Positions 46,404-56,201 are shown, counted from the stretch's first letter. The stretch is DNA of 64,000 nucleotides from Dinoroseobacter sp. (GCA_017643385.1 JAEPNN010000003.1:62001-126000); one strand, 5' to 3'. Numbers and translations: made by a program. The notes: generated by a model not told the origin, from the letters alone.

Positions 46404-46916
46404 TCAAACGTGGCCCTGATGCGGATCGTCTTCAAACACCTTGGTTGTGAAAGCGACAGAGTTCTCGTTCAGAAGTCCGGCAGCATTGCGCACAACGAGA
46501 ACAGGTGTGCCATTGGCAAGCACAACTCCATCTGCATCCAAATCCTCAAAACTCAGCTCCGGCAAGGGTTTGCTACCGTCCACTGACATGTAAATTGTGT
46601 CCTCGGAGGGGTCGAAATTCTCAATCCAGTTCGGATCACGAGGTGGGATGAACAGATCTGCATCACCTAATTCGCGGTGTTCCTCTGCCTCAAAATAAGC
46701 GTACTCTTCGTAGGCTAGGACATCCCCATCATTATGAGAGGCAAACTGAACATCCAAATCCATATCTTTCTCATTCAAAATATCTTCATCACTGCGCTGC
46801 GAACGCGACGGGGAAGTCGCAATGACAAGCGAAATCCCGAGAAGCAAGGCGGTCAAAGAGTATAGAATAAGTGTCACTGCGCGCACCTTTAGAAGTCTGT
46901 TCCGATGATTGTTCAC
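46404..46916 (-). CDS. Acidic membrane-anchored protein, unknown
   Basis: A 170-residue protein with an N-terminal membrane helix (about residues 12-34, AVTLILYSLTALLLGISLVI), then a strongly acidic extracytoplasmic part rich in Asp and Glu (SDEDILNEKDMDLDVQ, EEYAYFEAEEHRELGDADLF) and a C-terminal beta-like segment. No family is recognised. It lies 67 bases upstream of tgt on the same strand and directly downstream of another acidic exported gene. Confidence 0.6.
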   Translation of the reverse strand: MNNHRNRLLKVRAVTLILYSLTALLLGISLVIATSPSRSQRSDEDILNEKDMDLDVQFASHNDGDVLAYEEYAYFEAEEHRELGDADLFIPPRDPNWIENFDPSEDTIYMSVDGSKPLPELSFEDLDADGVVLANGTPVLVVRNAAGLLNENSVAFTTKVFEDDPHQGHV

Positions 46917-47028
46917 AAATCTTGGGGCAAAACCGCGGCACTCGCGCGATATTGCCGTGACTTTTTAGGTTTTTGAGAAATCGGTATCGGGTATTTTGTC
47001 TTGCGATCAATTCGATCAAGAAAGTGCT

Positions 47029-47661
47029 TCAGACGGCGGCTGTTGCCCCGTTGGAAGCAATGTTCTGGTCAGGTTCTTCTGCGACAAGGTGAACGTCATC
47101 TGGAAGAACCATTCCGTCTGCCCCCATCACTTTGATGGCCAGATGTCCATCGGCGAACACGAGGGCGTTTCCAGCCGGGTCGCCAAAGAGGTCAATTTCA
47201 GGAACGGCAGAGCCAGCATCATAGGCCAGCAGCAATTCGTCCTCGCCCGGTACGAAATCGTAAACTAAAACTTCTGTACCGTCGGTAGTCCATGGCCCAC
47301 CAAACAGTGTTTCCATCTCATCAGTGATGTTATCATCAAGGAGAGATGCTAGGTCAGCGTCCAACAGCGCATCTTCGTCCAGAGAACCCGTGTCCGTTCC
47401 TGCCGATCCTTCCGGCACCAACACGTTTGCATTCACAGCTTCGGGACCACCGTAAAGGGAGTCATCTTCCATCAGATCTGTCAGCAGATCACCCCAGCCT
47501 TCGAGACCGCCAACGCCACCAATCGCGTCGTCTGCATAGAGGTCATTCCCAACGTCGGCATCATCAGACGCCTCCGTGAGGTCGTCATCACCCACGTTTC
47601 CTGTTATCGTCAGGATAAATCCGCCCATCATCATGGACGCTACGATGGAAGCCATCAACAT
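47029..47661 (-). CDS. Acidic exported protein, unknown
   Basis: A 210-residue, very acidic protein (long runs of D and E with Gly, almost no Lys or Arg). The N-terminal hydrophobic segment MLMASIVASMMMGGFILTI is a signal or anchor. The C-terminal part reads EVLVYDFVPGEDELLLAYD, a pattern seen near the end of some type I-secreted or calcium-binding Rhodobacterales proteins. No GGxGxD RTX repeats are present. Its composition suggests a calcium- or cation-binding surface protein, but the function is unknown. Confidence 0.6.
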   Translation of the reverse strand: MLMASIVASMMMGGFILTITGNVGDDDLTEASDDADVGNDLYADDAIGGVGGLEGWGDLLTDLMEDDSLYGGPEAVNANVLVPEGSAGTDTGSLDEDALLDADLASLLDDNITDEMETLFGGPWTTDGTEVLVYDFVPGEDELLLAYDAGSAVPEIDLFGDPAGNALVFADGHLAIKVMGADGMVLPDDVHLVAEEPDQNIASNGATAAV

Positions 47662-47817
47662 AGGTTAACTAGGTCCCTTAACCCTAATGAAACGTTAAGA
47701 TTACACCCAATTACGGCAAGCTCGTGGCAGTATCAGGCAATTGCCGTGGCGAGGCGGACTAGACGATCCATCGGACAATCCTTATATAAATGCTCAACAA
47801 ATCATGCTGAGGCACCC

Positions 47818-48180
47818 ATGGCCAACGATGCAACGCCCTTAGAAGGGGCACCGCTGATCAAACCATCTTCAACCGATCACCCGCTCTATGAAAGCATCAT
47901 CGAAGCGGTACGGTCGGTGTACGACCCTGAAATCCCCGTAAACATCTATGATCTTGGCCTCGTGTATACGATAGATATATCGGATGAGGCTGACGTAAAT
48001 GTGTCGATGACTCTCACGGCGCCCGGCTGCCCCGTCGCAGGCGAAATGCCAGGGTGGGTCGCCGACGCCGTCGAACCCCTGCCAGGCGTGAAGCACGTCA
48101 ATGTTGAACTCGTTTGGGAGCCACCATGGGGCATGGACATGATGAGTGACGAAGCAAAACTCGAGCTGGGATTCATGTAG
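47818..48180 (+). CDS. SufT-like Fe-S maturation protein (DUF59/MIP18)
   Basis: A 120-residue single-domain protein. The DUF59 core reads VYDPEIPVNIYDLGLVYTID, then MTLTAPGCPVAGEMP with the conserved cysteine, and VELVWEPPW. Members help Fe-S cluster assembly or maturation. ATG at 47818 is chosen because the upstream in-frame extension is unlike the family. An IscA/SufA-like gene follows on the same strand, supporting the role. Confidence 0.88.
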   Translation: MANDATPLEGAPLIKPSSTDHPLYESIIEAVRSVYDPEIPVNIYDLGLVYTIDISDEADVNVSMTLTAPGCPVAGEMPGWVADAVEPLPGVKHVNVELVWEPPWGMDMMSDEAKLELGFM

Positions 48181-48353
48181 AGCGCGCTTGCAAAGCGCTC
48201 CCGATCATTAAGTGAAGAAAAAACAATCAACGCGGGCGAGATGTGTTCGCTGCGCGGTGCAAAACGCGTCGCACGCAGTGACTTCCGCCCGCACCCCTTG
48301 AGAGGTCAGGTCGAATACCCTATTTTCCGGGGCAGACATTTAAGGAACGGTTC

Positions 48354-48731
48354 ATGTTCAGCATTCCAGGCAAACAAGCTGTCTCGATTTCGGCATCTGC
48401 GGCTAAGCAGATCGCGAAGCTGATGGACAAAGATGGTCATCAGGGTCTTCGTATCGGCGTAAAAAAAGGCGGCTGTGCGGGCATGGAATACACCATGGAC
48501 TATGTAACGGACGTCGATCCCAATGACGAAGTCGTGGAACAGGACGGGGCACGTGTCATGATCGCGCCCATGGCCCAGATGTTCCTCTTCGGAACAGAAA
48601 TCGATTACGAGGTCAGCCTGCTTGAGTCGGGCTTCAAGTTCCGCAATCCAAACGTCGTGGATGCCTGCGGTTGCGGGGAATCAATAAAGTTCAAGGATGT
48701 CGACGAGCTTGCTGCTGAGCAATCGAAGTAA
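48354..48731 (+). CDS. HesB/IscA/SufA-family Fe-S carrier
   Basis: A 125-residue A-type Fe-S carrier. The three cluster cysteines are visible: KKGGCAGMEY and the pair in DACGCGESI. It accepts and passes on Fe-S clusters in the cytoplasm. A 170-base gap separates it from the SufT-like gene, and AAGGA is present before the ATG. Confidence 0.93.
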   Translation: MFSIPGKQAVSISASAAKQIAKLMDKDGHQGLRIGVKKGGCAGMEYTMDYVTDVDPNDEVVEQDGARVMIAPMAQMFLFGTEIDYEVSLLESGFKFRNPNVVDACGCGESIKFKDVDELAAEQSK

Positions 48732-48856
48732 GCCAGTTGGCCGAAGAGATCGCGTCTGCAACCGAACTCGTCTCTGATCTGGGTGACCCATCCTGAAGCC
48801 GCGCAAGATGATCCGGAAGCGGCCTGCGGCGTAGCCCGGCGAGCGCTCACGCAGCT

Positions 48857-49768
48857 TTAGGCCGTTTTCTGCAAGTGCACGTATGTTTCACGATATCTGC
48901 GCGACAAATATTCCCCCGCTGAAACAGGCGCAGCCCCGCGTGGCGCCACATTCGTCTCATAGCTCGGATTATAAAACAAAGGCATGCTCAACCGCTCTGC
49001 ACCGCTTCCGATAACGCGGTGGGGCGTCGCGCGCACACGGCCTTCTGACCAGCTTTCCAACATCTCTCCGAAGTTAATCACAAATCGACCCGGCGCCGCT
49101 TGAACACCAACCCATTTGCCGTCGCGTGTCTGAACTTCCAAACCTGGCGATCCGTCCGTCGCCAAAAGTGTCAGGCACCCATAATCTGTATGTGGCGCAA
49201 TGCCAAAATCATCCGCTCCAGCCCAATCAGGCCGCGTGGGATAATAATTACCACGCAACATCGCCATGGGCGGATTAAACTTGCCTGCAAACGCATCCGA
49301 GCCCGCCCCGATCACATCTGCTACACCACTCAAGACCCCGTCCGATACGACGCAAGCTTTCGCAAAATAGGTCTCGACCGCGCTCTGAAATCCCGCCGGA
49401 TTTTCGGGCCAGACGTTTTCTCCATAAACTTCCGGATGGGCCAATCGAAGAGGGTCGTCCTTGGACAACTGGGCCCCACAGTCGAAAACTTCCTTCAGAT
49501 CTGGATTGGCATCCGGATTGACCTGTTCCGCCCTCGCAGCGCCCCATCCCCGGGTAGATCCGGTATGCGCCATATCCACGAGTGCTTTAACCGTGGCCGA
49601 CTGCAGAAAAAATGCCCGGTACATGGACAATGTTGAATTTACCAAATCTGCCGAGATCGCTGTGTTCTCAAGCACGAGAAATCCAATATCGCACACGCCA
49701 CGTCGCAAATCGGCCATGGCCTGCGGAGTGCGACGCGCCAGAGCTTTTGCATCAATCACTGGCACCAT
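48857..49768 (-). CDS. 2-oxoglutarate/Fe(II) oxygenase, isopenicillin-N-synthase family
   Basis: A 303-residue enzyme with the double-stranded beta-helix fold. The iron site is HTDYG (His and Asp) plus the distal histidine in TPHRVIG. The 2-oxoglutarate-binding pair lies in [10 protein letters not shown]. The N-terminal [12 protein letters not shown] and the mid-region [20 protein letters not shown] also match the family. The substrate is unknown. ATG at 49768 is preferred to an in-frame start 93 bases upstream. It is divergent from tpiA. Confidence 0.87.
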   Translation of the reverse strand: MVPVIDAKALARRTPQAMADLRRGVCDIGFLVLENTAISADLVNSTLSMYRAFFLQSATVKALVDMAHTGSTRGWGAARAEQVNPDANPDLKEVFDCGAQLSKDDPLRLAHPEVYGENVWPENPAGFQSAVETYFAKACVVSDGVLSGVADVIGAGSDAFAGKFNPPMAMLRGNYYPTRPDWAGADDFGIAPHTDYGCLTLLATDGSPGLEVQTRDGKWVGVQAAPGRFVINFGEMLESWSEGRVRATPHRVIGSGAERLSMPLFYNPSYETNVAPRGAAPVSAGEYLSRRYRETYVHLQKTA

Positions 49769-49887
49769 CTTGTGGCTCCCTTCAGCATGGTTTGGGCCCC
49801 CTGTCGCAACTTCTGTCCGACGCTGCAAGCCTTGACCGTAGCCGTTCGGCTTGCCATGCACGTGCTGACCAAAAAGGGGATCGCAGG

Positions 49888-50640
49888 ATGCGCACCAAGC
49901 TCGCCGCAGGCAACTGGAAAATGAATGGGACGGTCATCAGCCTGACCGAACTCGCAAGCATCGCGGGCCACGCGCCGACGGATCACGGTCCCGAAGTTCT
50001 GGTTTGCCCGCCCGCGACCCTGATCTCTCGCGCAGCGGACGCCGCACGTGGGACAGCGCTGCATATCGGAGCACAGGACTGCCACACCGCCCAAACAGGG
50101 GCTCACACCGGCGACATTTCAGCTGAAATGTTGCGTGATGCAGGGGCAACGCATGTCATATTGGGCCACTCCGAGCGTCGTGCCGACCATGGTGAAAGCG
50201 ATGCGCTGGTCAACGCCAAAACTCTGGCCGCTTGGGCCCATGACATGATTGCGATTGTGTGCATTGGCGAAACCGAAGCCGAGCGCGATGCGGGAAAAAC
50301 ACTTGATGTCATCGGTACACAACTTGCAGGCTCTGTCCCCGACAACGCCACCGGTGAGAATTTGGTGGTCGCTTATGAGCCGGTCTGGGCCATCGGCACG
50401 GGCCGGACACCAACACTGGAACAAATCGCGGAGGTGCATGATTTCCTGCGCGGCGAGCTTGTAAACAGGCTGGGAACTGAAGCAGGTCAAACCATTCGAG
50501 TGCTCTATGGAGGCTCAGTCAAACCGTCCAACGCCACCGAAATCTTCGCTGTCTCAAACGTAGATGGCGCGCTTGTTGGCGGAGCGTCTTTGAAAGCCGC
50601 TGATTTTGGTGAGATCATCGGCGCCTTGTCAGAGGCCTGA
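49888..50640 (+). CDS. tpiA: Triosephosphate isomerase
   Basis: A 250-residue glycolytic/gluconeogenic TIM-barrel enzyme. Active-site elements: [10 protein letters not shown] (Lys), ILGHSERR (His), [14 protein letters not shown] (Glu and loop 6) and [14 protein letters not shown] at 49888 with the upstream AGGATG context fits the family N-terminus [14 protein letters not shown]. Confidence 0.97.
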   Translation: MRTKLAAGNWKMNGTVISLTELASIAGHAPTDHGPEVLVCPPATLISRAADAARGTALHIGAQDCHTAQTGAHTGDISAEMLRDAGATHVILGHSERRADHGESDALVNAKTLAAWAHDMIAIVCIGETEAERDAGKTLDVIGTQLAGSVPDNATGENLVVAYEPVWAIGTGRTPTLEQIAEVHDFLRGELVNRLGTEAGQTIRVLYGGSVKPSNATEIFAVSNVDGALVGGASLKAADFGEIIGALSEA

Positions 50641-50796
50641 TCGGAGCACTTTGCGTCATCCAGAAGGTCCTGAAGCCTGCACCAGATGCGCAGATCGCGG
50701 TGAACGGGGCCGATTGACCTTCCCGTGATCTTCCGACCCAATAAGGGAAGGCTCAGATGGCCTTCTTTTTCTCTTCCAGGCCCAAACACTCAAATA

Positions 50797-51963
50797 ATGC
50801 AGACGCTTCAGCAATCGCCCACCGATCCCAAGTTCGTTCAGAACCCCTACCCGTTCTACGCTAGTGCGCGCGCGACCGGCGATCTGTTTTACTGGGATGA
50901 CTACCAGATGCCCATGGCCTGCACGGCAGCCTCGGTCAATACGATCCTGCGCGACCGTCGCTTCGGGCGGGAACCGATTGAACCGCTCGATATCCCCGAT
51001 CATCTGACCGACTTTTACGCGGTCGAAGCACATTCCATGCTGGAGCTGGAACCGCCCCGCCATACCCGACTGCGCGGTCTTGTGCTACGCGCCTTCACCT
51101 CGCGCCGGATCAAGGCGCTCGCCCCTGAAATCGACACCCTCGCCCACCAGCTGATCGATCAGTTCCCCAAAGGCGATTTTGACCTTTTGCCCAACTTCGC
51201 CCAGCATTTGCCCGTCATCATCATTGCCCGGCTTCTCGGCGTGCCAGAAGACATGTCCGACCAACTGCTGAAGTGGTCAAACGCAATGGTGCGCATGTAT
51301 ATCGCGGGGCGTTCGCGGGCAGATGAAGACGCGGCAAATCAGGCTGCAAAAGACTTCACCGCCTTCCTCAAAGGCTATATCGACGCCCGCAGGTCAGAGC
51401 CTCGGGATGATCTCATCACCCATCTGATCGCCGCTGAAGAGGATGGCGACCGGCTCAGCACCGACGAGTTGATCACCACCTGCATCCTGACGCTCAATGC
51501 CGGACATGAGGCTACCGTACACACCATCGGAAACGGGGTGAAAGCCCTTCTCGAACGAGGATTGAACTGGCCTGAGGACACCGATGCGACCGTGGAAGAG
51601 ATCATGCGCTTCGATCCACCGCTACATATGTTCACCCGCTATGCCTATGAAGAGATGGAGGTTTTCGGCCACACATTTCGTCCCGGAGATATGGTGGGAC
51701 TTCTGCTCGCCTCGGCCAACCATGATGCCAAAATATGGGACACGCCGGAGGTTTTCGATCCTGCCCGCGCGGTGCGCCCGCATGCGGCTTTCGGTGGGGG
51801 GCTGCATTTCTGTGTTGGCGCGCCGCTCGCTCGGCTCGAGTTGCAGCGCGCGCTGCCTGTCTTGTTTGAACGCTGCCCAAACCTGTCGCTGGTCGAACCG
51901 CCGCGCTACGCTGACAGTTACCATTTCCATGGGCTTGAACGGTTGATGGTGCGCAATGCGTAG
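50797..51963 (+). CDS. Cytochrome P450
   Basis: A 388-residue soluble class-I bacterial P450. The heme-thiolate loop FGGGLHFCVG places the ligand at Cys339. The I-helix motif AGHEAT is at 235-240, the K-helix ExxR is Glu268/Arg271 (EEIMR), and the meander PEVFDPARA precedes the heme loop. ATG at 50797 is chosen on homology. No ferredoxin or ferredoxin reductase gene is adjacent, so redox partners are elsewhere, possibly the Fpr encoded at 57452. The substrate is unknown. Confidence 0.93.
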   Translation: MQTLQQSPTDPKFVQNPYPFYASARATGDLFYWDDYQMPMACTAASVNTILRDRRFGREPIEPLDIPDHLTDFYAVEAHSMLELEPPRHTRLRGLVLRAFTSRRIKALAPEIDTLAHQLIDQFPKGDFDLLPNFAQHLPVIIIARLLGVPEDMSDQLLKWSNAMVRMYIAGRSRADEDAANQAAKDFTAFLKGYIDARRSEPRDDLITHLIAAEEDGDRLSTDELITTCILTLNAGHEATVHTIGNGVKALLERGLNWPEDTDATVEEIMRFDPPLHMFTRYAYEEMEVFGHTFRPGDMVGLLLASANHDAKIWDTPEVFDPARAVRPHAAFGGGLHFCVGAPLARLELQRALPVLFERCPNLSLVEPPRYADSYHFHGLERLMVRNA

Positions 51964-52090
51964 ACAGCATCGAACGGTGGCCTAACCGCTCCTTAATCAG
52001 GCCGCGCTATACCCCCAGCCATCGGATCCGTCGGCGGGTGTTGCATCTCGCCACTTGCACAAAGTGGTTCAACATTCCCGAACCGCGCGA

Positions 52091-52180
52091 CAGCCGGGAT
52101 TTACGCCCCCGGCAAGGGACTTTTCAGTCGGGATTTCTCCCGGCGAAAGGACACGAGCCGCTTCGCACAAACTGGTGCGG
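52091..52180. other. Cluster of hairpins in a convergent intergenic region
   Basis: The 278-base gap between the P450 and the lrp-type gene holds no gene but has tandem hairpins. GCCGGG/CCCGGC (52093-52113) and GTCGGGA/TCCCGGC (52127-52144) share the direct-repeat core CGGGATTT followed by a C-rich arm. A third potential hairpin, CGCAC/GTGCG, follows. They may be terminators for the convergent genes, though no long T-run follows, or a small structured RNA. Confidence 0.4.
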
Positions 52181-52241
52181 CGCCGCATCTCCCAAATGCA
52201 AGACAGCCTGAGATGTTTCCCATCACCCCGGCCTCTCCCGC

Positions 52242-52703
52242 TTATAGAGGCAAGGCTTGCGTGCTTTTGATCTCTTCCATGCTGAGAAGCGCTGTGACGT
52301 TGTAGATCCGCACTTCGGAAATCAGCGCCTGATAGAAAACATCATAGGCGCGGGCATTTTCCACCTGCACCTTCAGAATATAGTCAATCTCGCCCGCCAA
52401 TCGGTGTGCTTCTAAGACTTCGTCACGTGCTCTGAGCGCTGCGAGAAACCGATCCTGCCATTCTTTTTCATGCTCCGAGGTCCGGATCAGCACAAAGAAA
52501 CAAGCCTCAAATCCCAGCTGGCCCGGATCCAGCACAGCCACCTCGCGCCGAATGACGCCCGCCTCGCGCAATTTCTTGATCCGCGACCACACAGGTGTCT
52601 TTGAAGAGCCAACTTTCCTGGCAATTTCGTCCAAAGATTGTGTTGCATCACGCTGCAACTCAGAAAGGATTTTCCGATCTGTGGCGTCCATCCGAACCGA
52701 CAT
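52242..52703 (-). CDS. Lrp/AsnC-family regulator next to sulfur genes
   Basis: A 153-residue regulator. The winged helix (about residues 4-60, MDATDRKILSELQRDATQSL, then KVGSSKTPVWSRIKKL) is followed by a RAM domain (about 70-145). ATG at 52703 is chosen because a GGA purine stretch lies about 7 bases upstream; ATG codons at 52733 and 52691 are also possible. It is divergent from cysG, with a 138-base gap, so it probably controls the sulfate-assimilation operon, perhaps in response to a sulfur amino acid. That is an inference from context. Confidence 0.87.
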   Translation of the reverse strand: MSVRMDATDRKILSELQRDATQSLDEIARKVGSSKTPVWSRIKKLREAGVIRREVAVLDPGQLGFEACFFVLIRTSEHEKEWQDRFLAALRARDEVLEAHRLAGEIDYILKVQVENARAYDVFYQALISEVRIYNVTALLSMEEIKSTQALPL

Positions 52704-52841
52704 TCTATTTTCCTTCGAATTCGAGACTTTCATCGTGTAGCCCGCCCAATCGGCGAACAATATTCCTTATTTAGCGCGCCACCTCGCAAAGAACCAGAAC
52801 GATATTCTATATTGGGGTTAAGAAACCGGAGCGCGCGACTG

Positions 52842-54230
52842 ATGCAACATTTCCCGATCTTCCTGGACACAGCTGGCCGCCGCATCGTGCTGGTAGGCGG
52901 CGGTGAAGCCGCACTGGCCAAGTTGCGTCTTTTGCTGAAGACCCAAGCGCGCCTGAGCGTCTTTACCGAAGACCCCTCGCCCGAGATCGAAACCTGGGCC
53001 GCCGAAGGCAAGTTACGGCTTGAACGCCGCGCCTTTCGTCCGGGCGATGCCCTTTGCGCTGCGCTTGCCTATGCCGCGACGGAGGACGATGTCGAAGACG
53101 CCCGCGTTGCCGCCCTGGCTCGTGCAGATGGGGCTTTGGTTAATCTCGTGGACAATCTTCAAGACAGCCAATTCATCACGCCTGCGATCGTGGACCGTGA
53201 TCCGGTAACCGTCGCCATAGGCACCGAAGGCGCAGCCCCTGTGCTCGCCCGCGCCATCAAGCGCGATCTGGAAGAAAAGCTCTCCCCAGCCCTGGGCAGT
53301 CTCGCACGCATCGGCAAGGCGTTCCGCGGCGCTGTCGAGGCGCTGCCCATGGGGCGCAAGCGGCGTGACTTCTGGACCGCCTATTACTTCGGTAAAGGCC
53401 CACAGGCCTTCGCAGAGAACGGCACAGATGGTGCACAGGATGCGTTGCAGGACTTGCTGCACGAACACCTTCACGCCACAACCCGCGAAGGTCACGTCGC
53501 CCTTGTGGGCGCAGGTCCCGGTGATCCCGAACTTCTCACGCTGAAAGCCCGCAAGCTGCTCCATGAGGCGGATGTCATCATTCATGACACGCTGATCAGC
53601 GCAGATATCCTCGAGCTTGCACGCCGTGAGGCAAAGATCATACACGCGGGCAAGACCGGCTTTGGCACACACACCCCGCAAGAAGACATCCATGCGCTAA
53701 TGGTCGAGCATGCCCGCACGGGTGCCCAGATCGTACGGCTGAAGTCGGGGGATGTTGGTATTTACGGCCGTCTGGACGAAGAAATTGATGCACTTGATGC
53801 AGAAGGCATCGACTGGTCAGTTGTGCCCGGCATCACCGCGGCCTCTGCCGCTGTCGCCACCATCGGACAAAGCCTGACGAAACGTGGCCGCAATCAGGAA
53901 CTGCGCTTTTTGACCGGTCACGATGTGGCAGGTTTTGCGGAACAGGATTGGCGCAGTCTGGCCGCGCAGGACACCGTGGCCGCCATCTACATGGCCAAAC
54001 GCGGCAGCCGGTATTTGCAGGGACGCCTGATGATGCACGGTGCTGCCGCCGAAACGCCCGTCACCGTCGTTGAAAACGTCAGTCGCGCTGATCAGCGCAT
54101 TCACGCCACCACGCTGCAGGATCTGCCCGAAACCGCGCAGGCCTGCACCGGTCCCGCCATCCTGCTTTACGGCCTCAGCCCCCGCCGCGCCGAGGCCCAT
54201 CTGCCCGCCCTCAAGGAGATCGCCCAATGA
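52842..54230 (+). CDS. cysG: Siroheme synthase (trifunctional)
   Basis: A 462-residue enzyme that makes siroheme for the sulfite reductase encoded two genes downstream. The N-terminal Met8-like dehydrogenase/ferrochelatase (about 1-205) has VLVGGGEAALAKLRLL and FITPAIVDRDPVTVAIGTEG. The C-terminal uroporphyrinogen-III methyltransferase (about 215-462) has LVGAGPGDPELLTLKARKLL and RLKSGDVGIYGRLDEEI. ATG at 52842 fits the family start. The stop overlaps the next start by four bases. Confidence 0.95.
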   Translation: MQHFPIFLDTAGRRIVLVGGGEAALAKLRLLLKTQARLSVFTEDPSPEIETWAAEGKLRLERRAFRPGDALCAALAYAATEDDVEDARVAALARADGALVNLVDNLQDSQFITPAIVDRDPVTVAIGTEGAAPVLARAIKRDLEEKLSPALGSLARIGKAFRGAVEALPMGRKRRDFWTAYYFGKGPQAFAENGTDGAQDALQDLLHEHLHATTREGHVALVGAGPGDPELLTLKARKLLHEADVIIHDTLISADILELARREAKIIHAGKTGFGTHTPQEDIHALMVEHARTGAQIVRLKSGDVGIYGRLDEEIDALDAEGIDWSVVPGITAASAAVATIGQSLTKRGRNQELRFLTGHDVAGFAEQDWRSLAAQDTVAAIYMAKRGSRYLQGRLMMHGAAAETPVTVVENVSRADQRIHATTLQDLPETAQACTGPAILLYGLSPRRAEAHLPALKEIAQ

Positions 54231-54535
54231 GCCGTGCGTTCACCCCGAAAATTCTGACCGCCAATCATCTGCTGGAAGGCGATGTGATCTACCTGAGCGC
54301 AACGGGTGACTGGTCGCGCCGCATCAAAGACGCCGTGCTGCTGACAGATGAGACAGATGCCCAACACCGCCTGAGCCGTGCCAATCAGCAGGTCGATGAA
54401 ATCGTCGGGGCCTATCTCGTCGATGCCAAAGCGGGCGAAACAGGCCCCGAACCCACCCATTTCCGTGAAGAGTTCCGCCGCACCGGGCCGTCGAACTATG
54501 CCCACGGCAAACAAGCCGATCTGGCAGGAGCATAG
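54227..54535 (+). CDS. DUF2849 protein of the sulfur operon
   Basis: A 102-residue protein (TPKILTANHLLEGDVIYLSA near the start) of the DUF2849 family, found in alphaproteobacteria between cysG and cysI. It starts inside the cysG stop (ATGA) and ends five bases before cysI. Its role in siroheme handling or sulfite reduction is suggested only by this constant position. Confidence 0.88.
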   Translation: MSRAFTPKILTANHLLEGDVIYLSATGDWSRRIKDAVLLTDETDAQHRLSRANQQVDEIVGAYLVDAKAGETGPEPTHFREEFRRTGPSNYAHGKQADLAGA

Positions 54536-54539
54536 GCCA

Positions 54540-56201
54540 ATGTATCAGTACAACGATTTCGACACGGCCTTTCTGGCGGAACGCAACGCGCAGTTTCGCG
54601 CCCAGGTGGAACGCCGCATTGATGGCAGCCTGACCGAAGACGAATTCAAGCCTTTACGCCTGATGAACGGTCTGTATCTGCAGCTCCACGCCTACATGCT
54701 GCGGGTCGCGATCCCGTATGGCACGCTGAATTCCGCACAGATGCAGCAGCTCGCACTTCTCGCTGAGAAATGGGACAAAGGCTACGGCCACTTCACCACA
54801 CGCCAGAACATCCAGTACAACTGGCCCAAACTGCGCGATGTTCCTGATATGCTTGATGCCTTGGGTGAGGTTGGCCTGCACGCAATCCAAACCTCGGGCA
54901 ACACGATCCGCAACGTGACTTCGGATCATTTCGCAGGCGCCGCCGCTGATGAAGTTGCAGACCCGCGCCCCTATGCAGAGCTCTTGCGCCAGTGGTCCAC
55001 CGACCATCCTGAGTTTCAGTTCCTGGGCCGTAAATTCAAGATCGCGGTGACGGGCGCCGAGGCTGACCGCGCGGTGATCCGGGCCCATGACATCGGCCTG
55101 CAGCTTGTCGAACAAGACGGCGCGCTTGGTTTCCGCGTCCTTGTGGGCGGTGGCCTCGGACGCACGCCAATGATCGGCAAGGTCATCCGGGACTTCCTGC
55201 CCGAGGCCGATCTGCTGCCCTATTGCGAGGCCATTGTCAGCGTCTACAACCTGCTGGGACGTCGCGACAATAAATATAAAGCGCGCATCAAGATCACCGT
55301 ACATGAACATGGTATCGAACGGATTTCCGAGCTTGTTGAGGATGAATTCATCGCCCGGCGCGCGCTCTTCACTGGCGTCGACCGGGAAATTCTGGCCGAG
55401 ATCAAGACGATGTTCGCCAGCCCTGATTTCAGCGCGGCCCCTTTGGCATCCGACACCCCTGTTCTGGAGCCCGGCCTGCGGTCATGGATCGACACCAATA
55501 CCGTGTCCCACCGCGATCCAAACCATGCGATTGTCTCAATCAGCCTGAAGGCGCACGGCGAAACACCCGGAGATGCCACCGCTGAACAGATGCGCGTAAT
55601 GGCCGATCTGGCCGCAACCTACGCCTATGATGAGCTGCGCATCAGCCATGAGCAAAACGTGATCCTGCCCCATGTGCCCCGCGCACATCTTTCCAAGATC
55701 TATAACACGTTGAAGGTCCATGGGCTTGCGACCGCAAATATCGGATTGATCTCGGACATTATCGCCTGCCCCGGTATGGACTATTGCGCACTGGCCACGG
55801 CCCGGTCGATCCCAATCGCACAAGAAATCGCCACCCGATTTGATGAGCTGAAACTGGAACACGAGATCGGCGCACTGAAGATCAAAATCTCAGGCTGCAT
55901 CAATGCCTGCGGGCATCACCATGTGGGCCATATCGGCATTCTCGGCCTCGACCGCGCTGGCGTGGAAAACTACCAGATCACGCTGGGGGGTGACGGGTCC
56001 GAAACCGCCACCGTGGGTGAACGCGCAGGCCCCGGCTTTTCAGCCGATGCTCTGCTGCCAGCCCTTGAGCGTCTGATTTACGCCTATCTCGAGCACCGTG
56101 AAGGCAAGGACGAAACCTTCCTTGCAGCCTATCGTCGTCTGGGCCCTGCCCCTTTCAAAGCAGCGCTCTACCCCGCTGAGGAAAAAGCCAATGCCGCTTG
56201 A
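54540..56201 (+). CDS. cysI: Sulfite (nitrite/sulfite) reductase hemoprotein
   Basis: A 553-residue siroheme/4Fe-4S enzyme reducing sulfite to sulfide. It has the duplicated ferredoxin-like/siroheme fold. The cluster ligands are IIACPGMDYCALA and SGCINACGHHHVGHIG (Cys-x5-Cys and Cys-x3-Cys), and FTTRQNIQYNW is the N-terminal substrate motif. No CysJ flavoprotein is present, so electrons may come from ferredoxin via the Fpr encoded four genes on. GGCAGGAG precedes the ATG. It overlaps cysH by 11 bases. Confidence 0.95.
   Translation: MYQYNDFDTAFLAERNAQFRAQVERRIDGSLTEDEFKPLRLMNGLYLQLHAYMLRVAIPYGTLNSAQMQQLALLAEKWDKGYGHFTTRQNIQYNWPKLRDVPDMLDALGEVGLHAIQTSGNTIRNVTSDHFAGAAADEVADPRPYAELLRQWSTDHPEFQFLGRKFKIAVTGAEADRAVIRAHDIGLQLVEQDGALGFRVLVGGGLGRTPMIGKVIRDFLPEADLLPYCEAIVSVYNLLGRRDNKYKARIKITVHEHGIERISELVEDEFIARRALFTGVDREILAEIKTMFASPDFSAAPLASDTPVLEPGLRSWIDTNTVSHRDPNHAIVSISLKAHGETPGDATAEQMRVMADLAATYAYDELRISHEQNVILPHVPRAHLSKIYNTLKVHGLATANIGLISDIIACPGMDYCALATARSIPIAQEIATRFDELKLEHEIGALKIKISGCINACGHHHVGHIGILGLDRAGVENYQITLGGDGSETATVGERAGPGFSADALLPALERLIYAYLEHREGKDETFLAAYRRLGPAPFKAALYPAEEKANAA

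Noticed and set aside
46881-46920. Second LexA box (two GTTC motifs near the acidic protein start)
   Set aside because: The spacing is 8 bases, not 7, and it does not lie in a recognisable promoter spacer.
47029-47661. RTX toxin or adhesin
   Set aside because: The acidic composition and the DF.PGEDEL segment suggested it, but there are no GGxGxD nonapeptide repeats and no type I secretion genes nearby.
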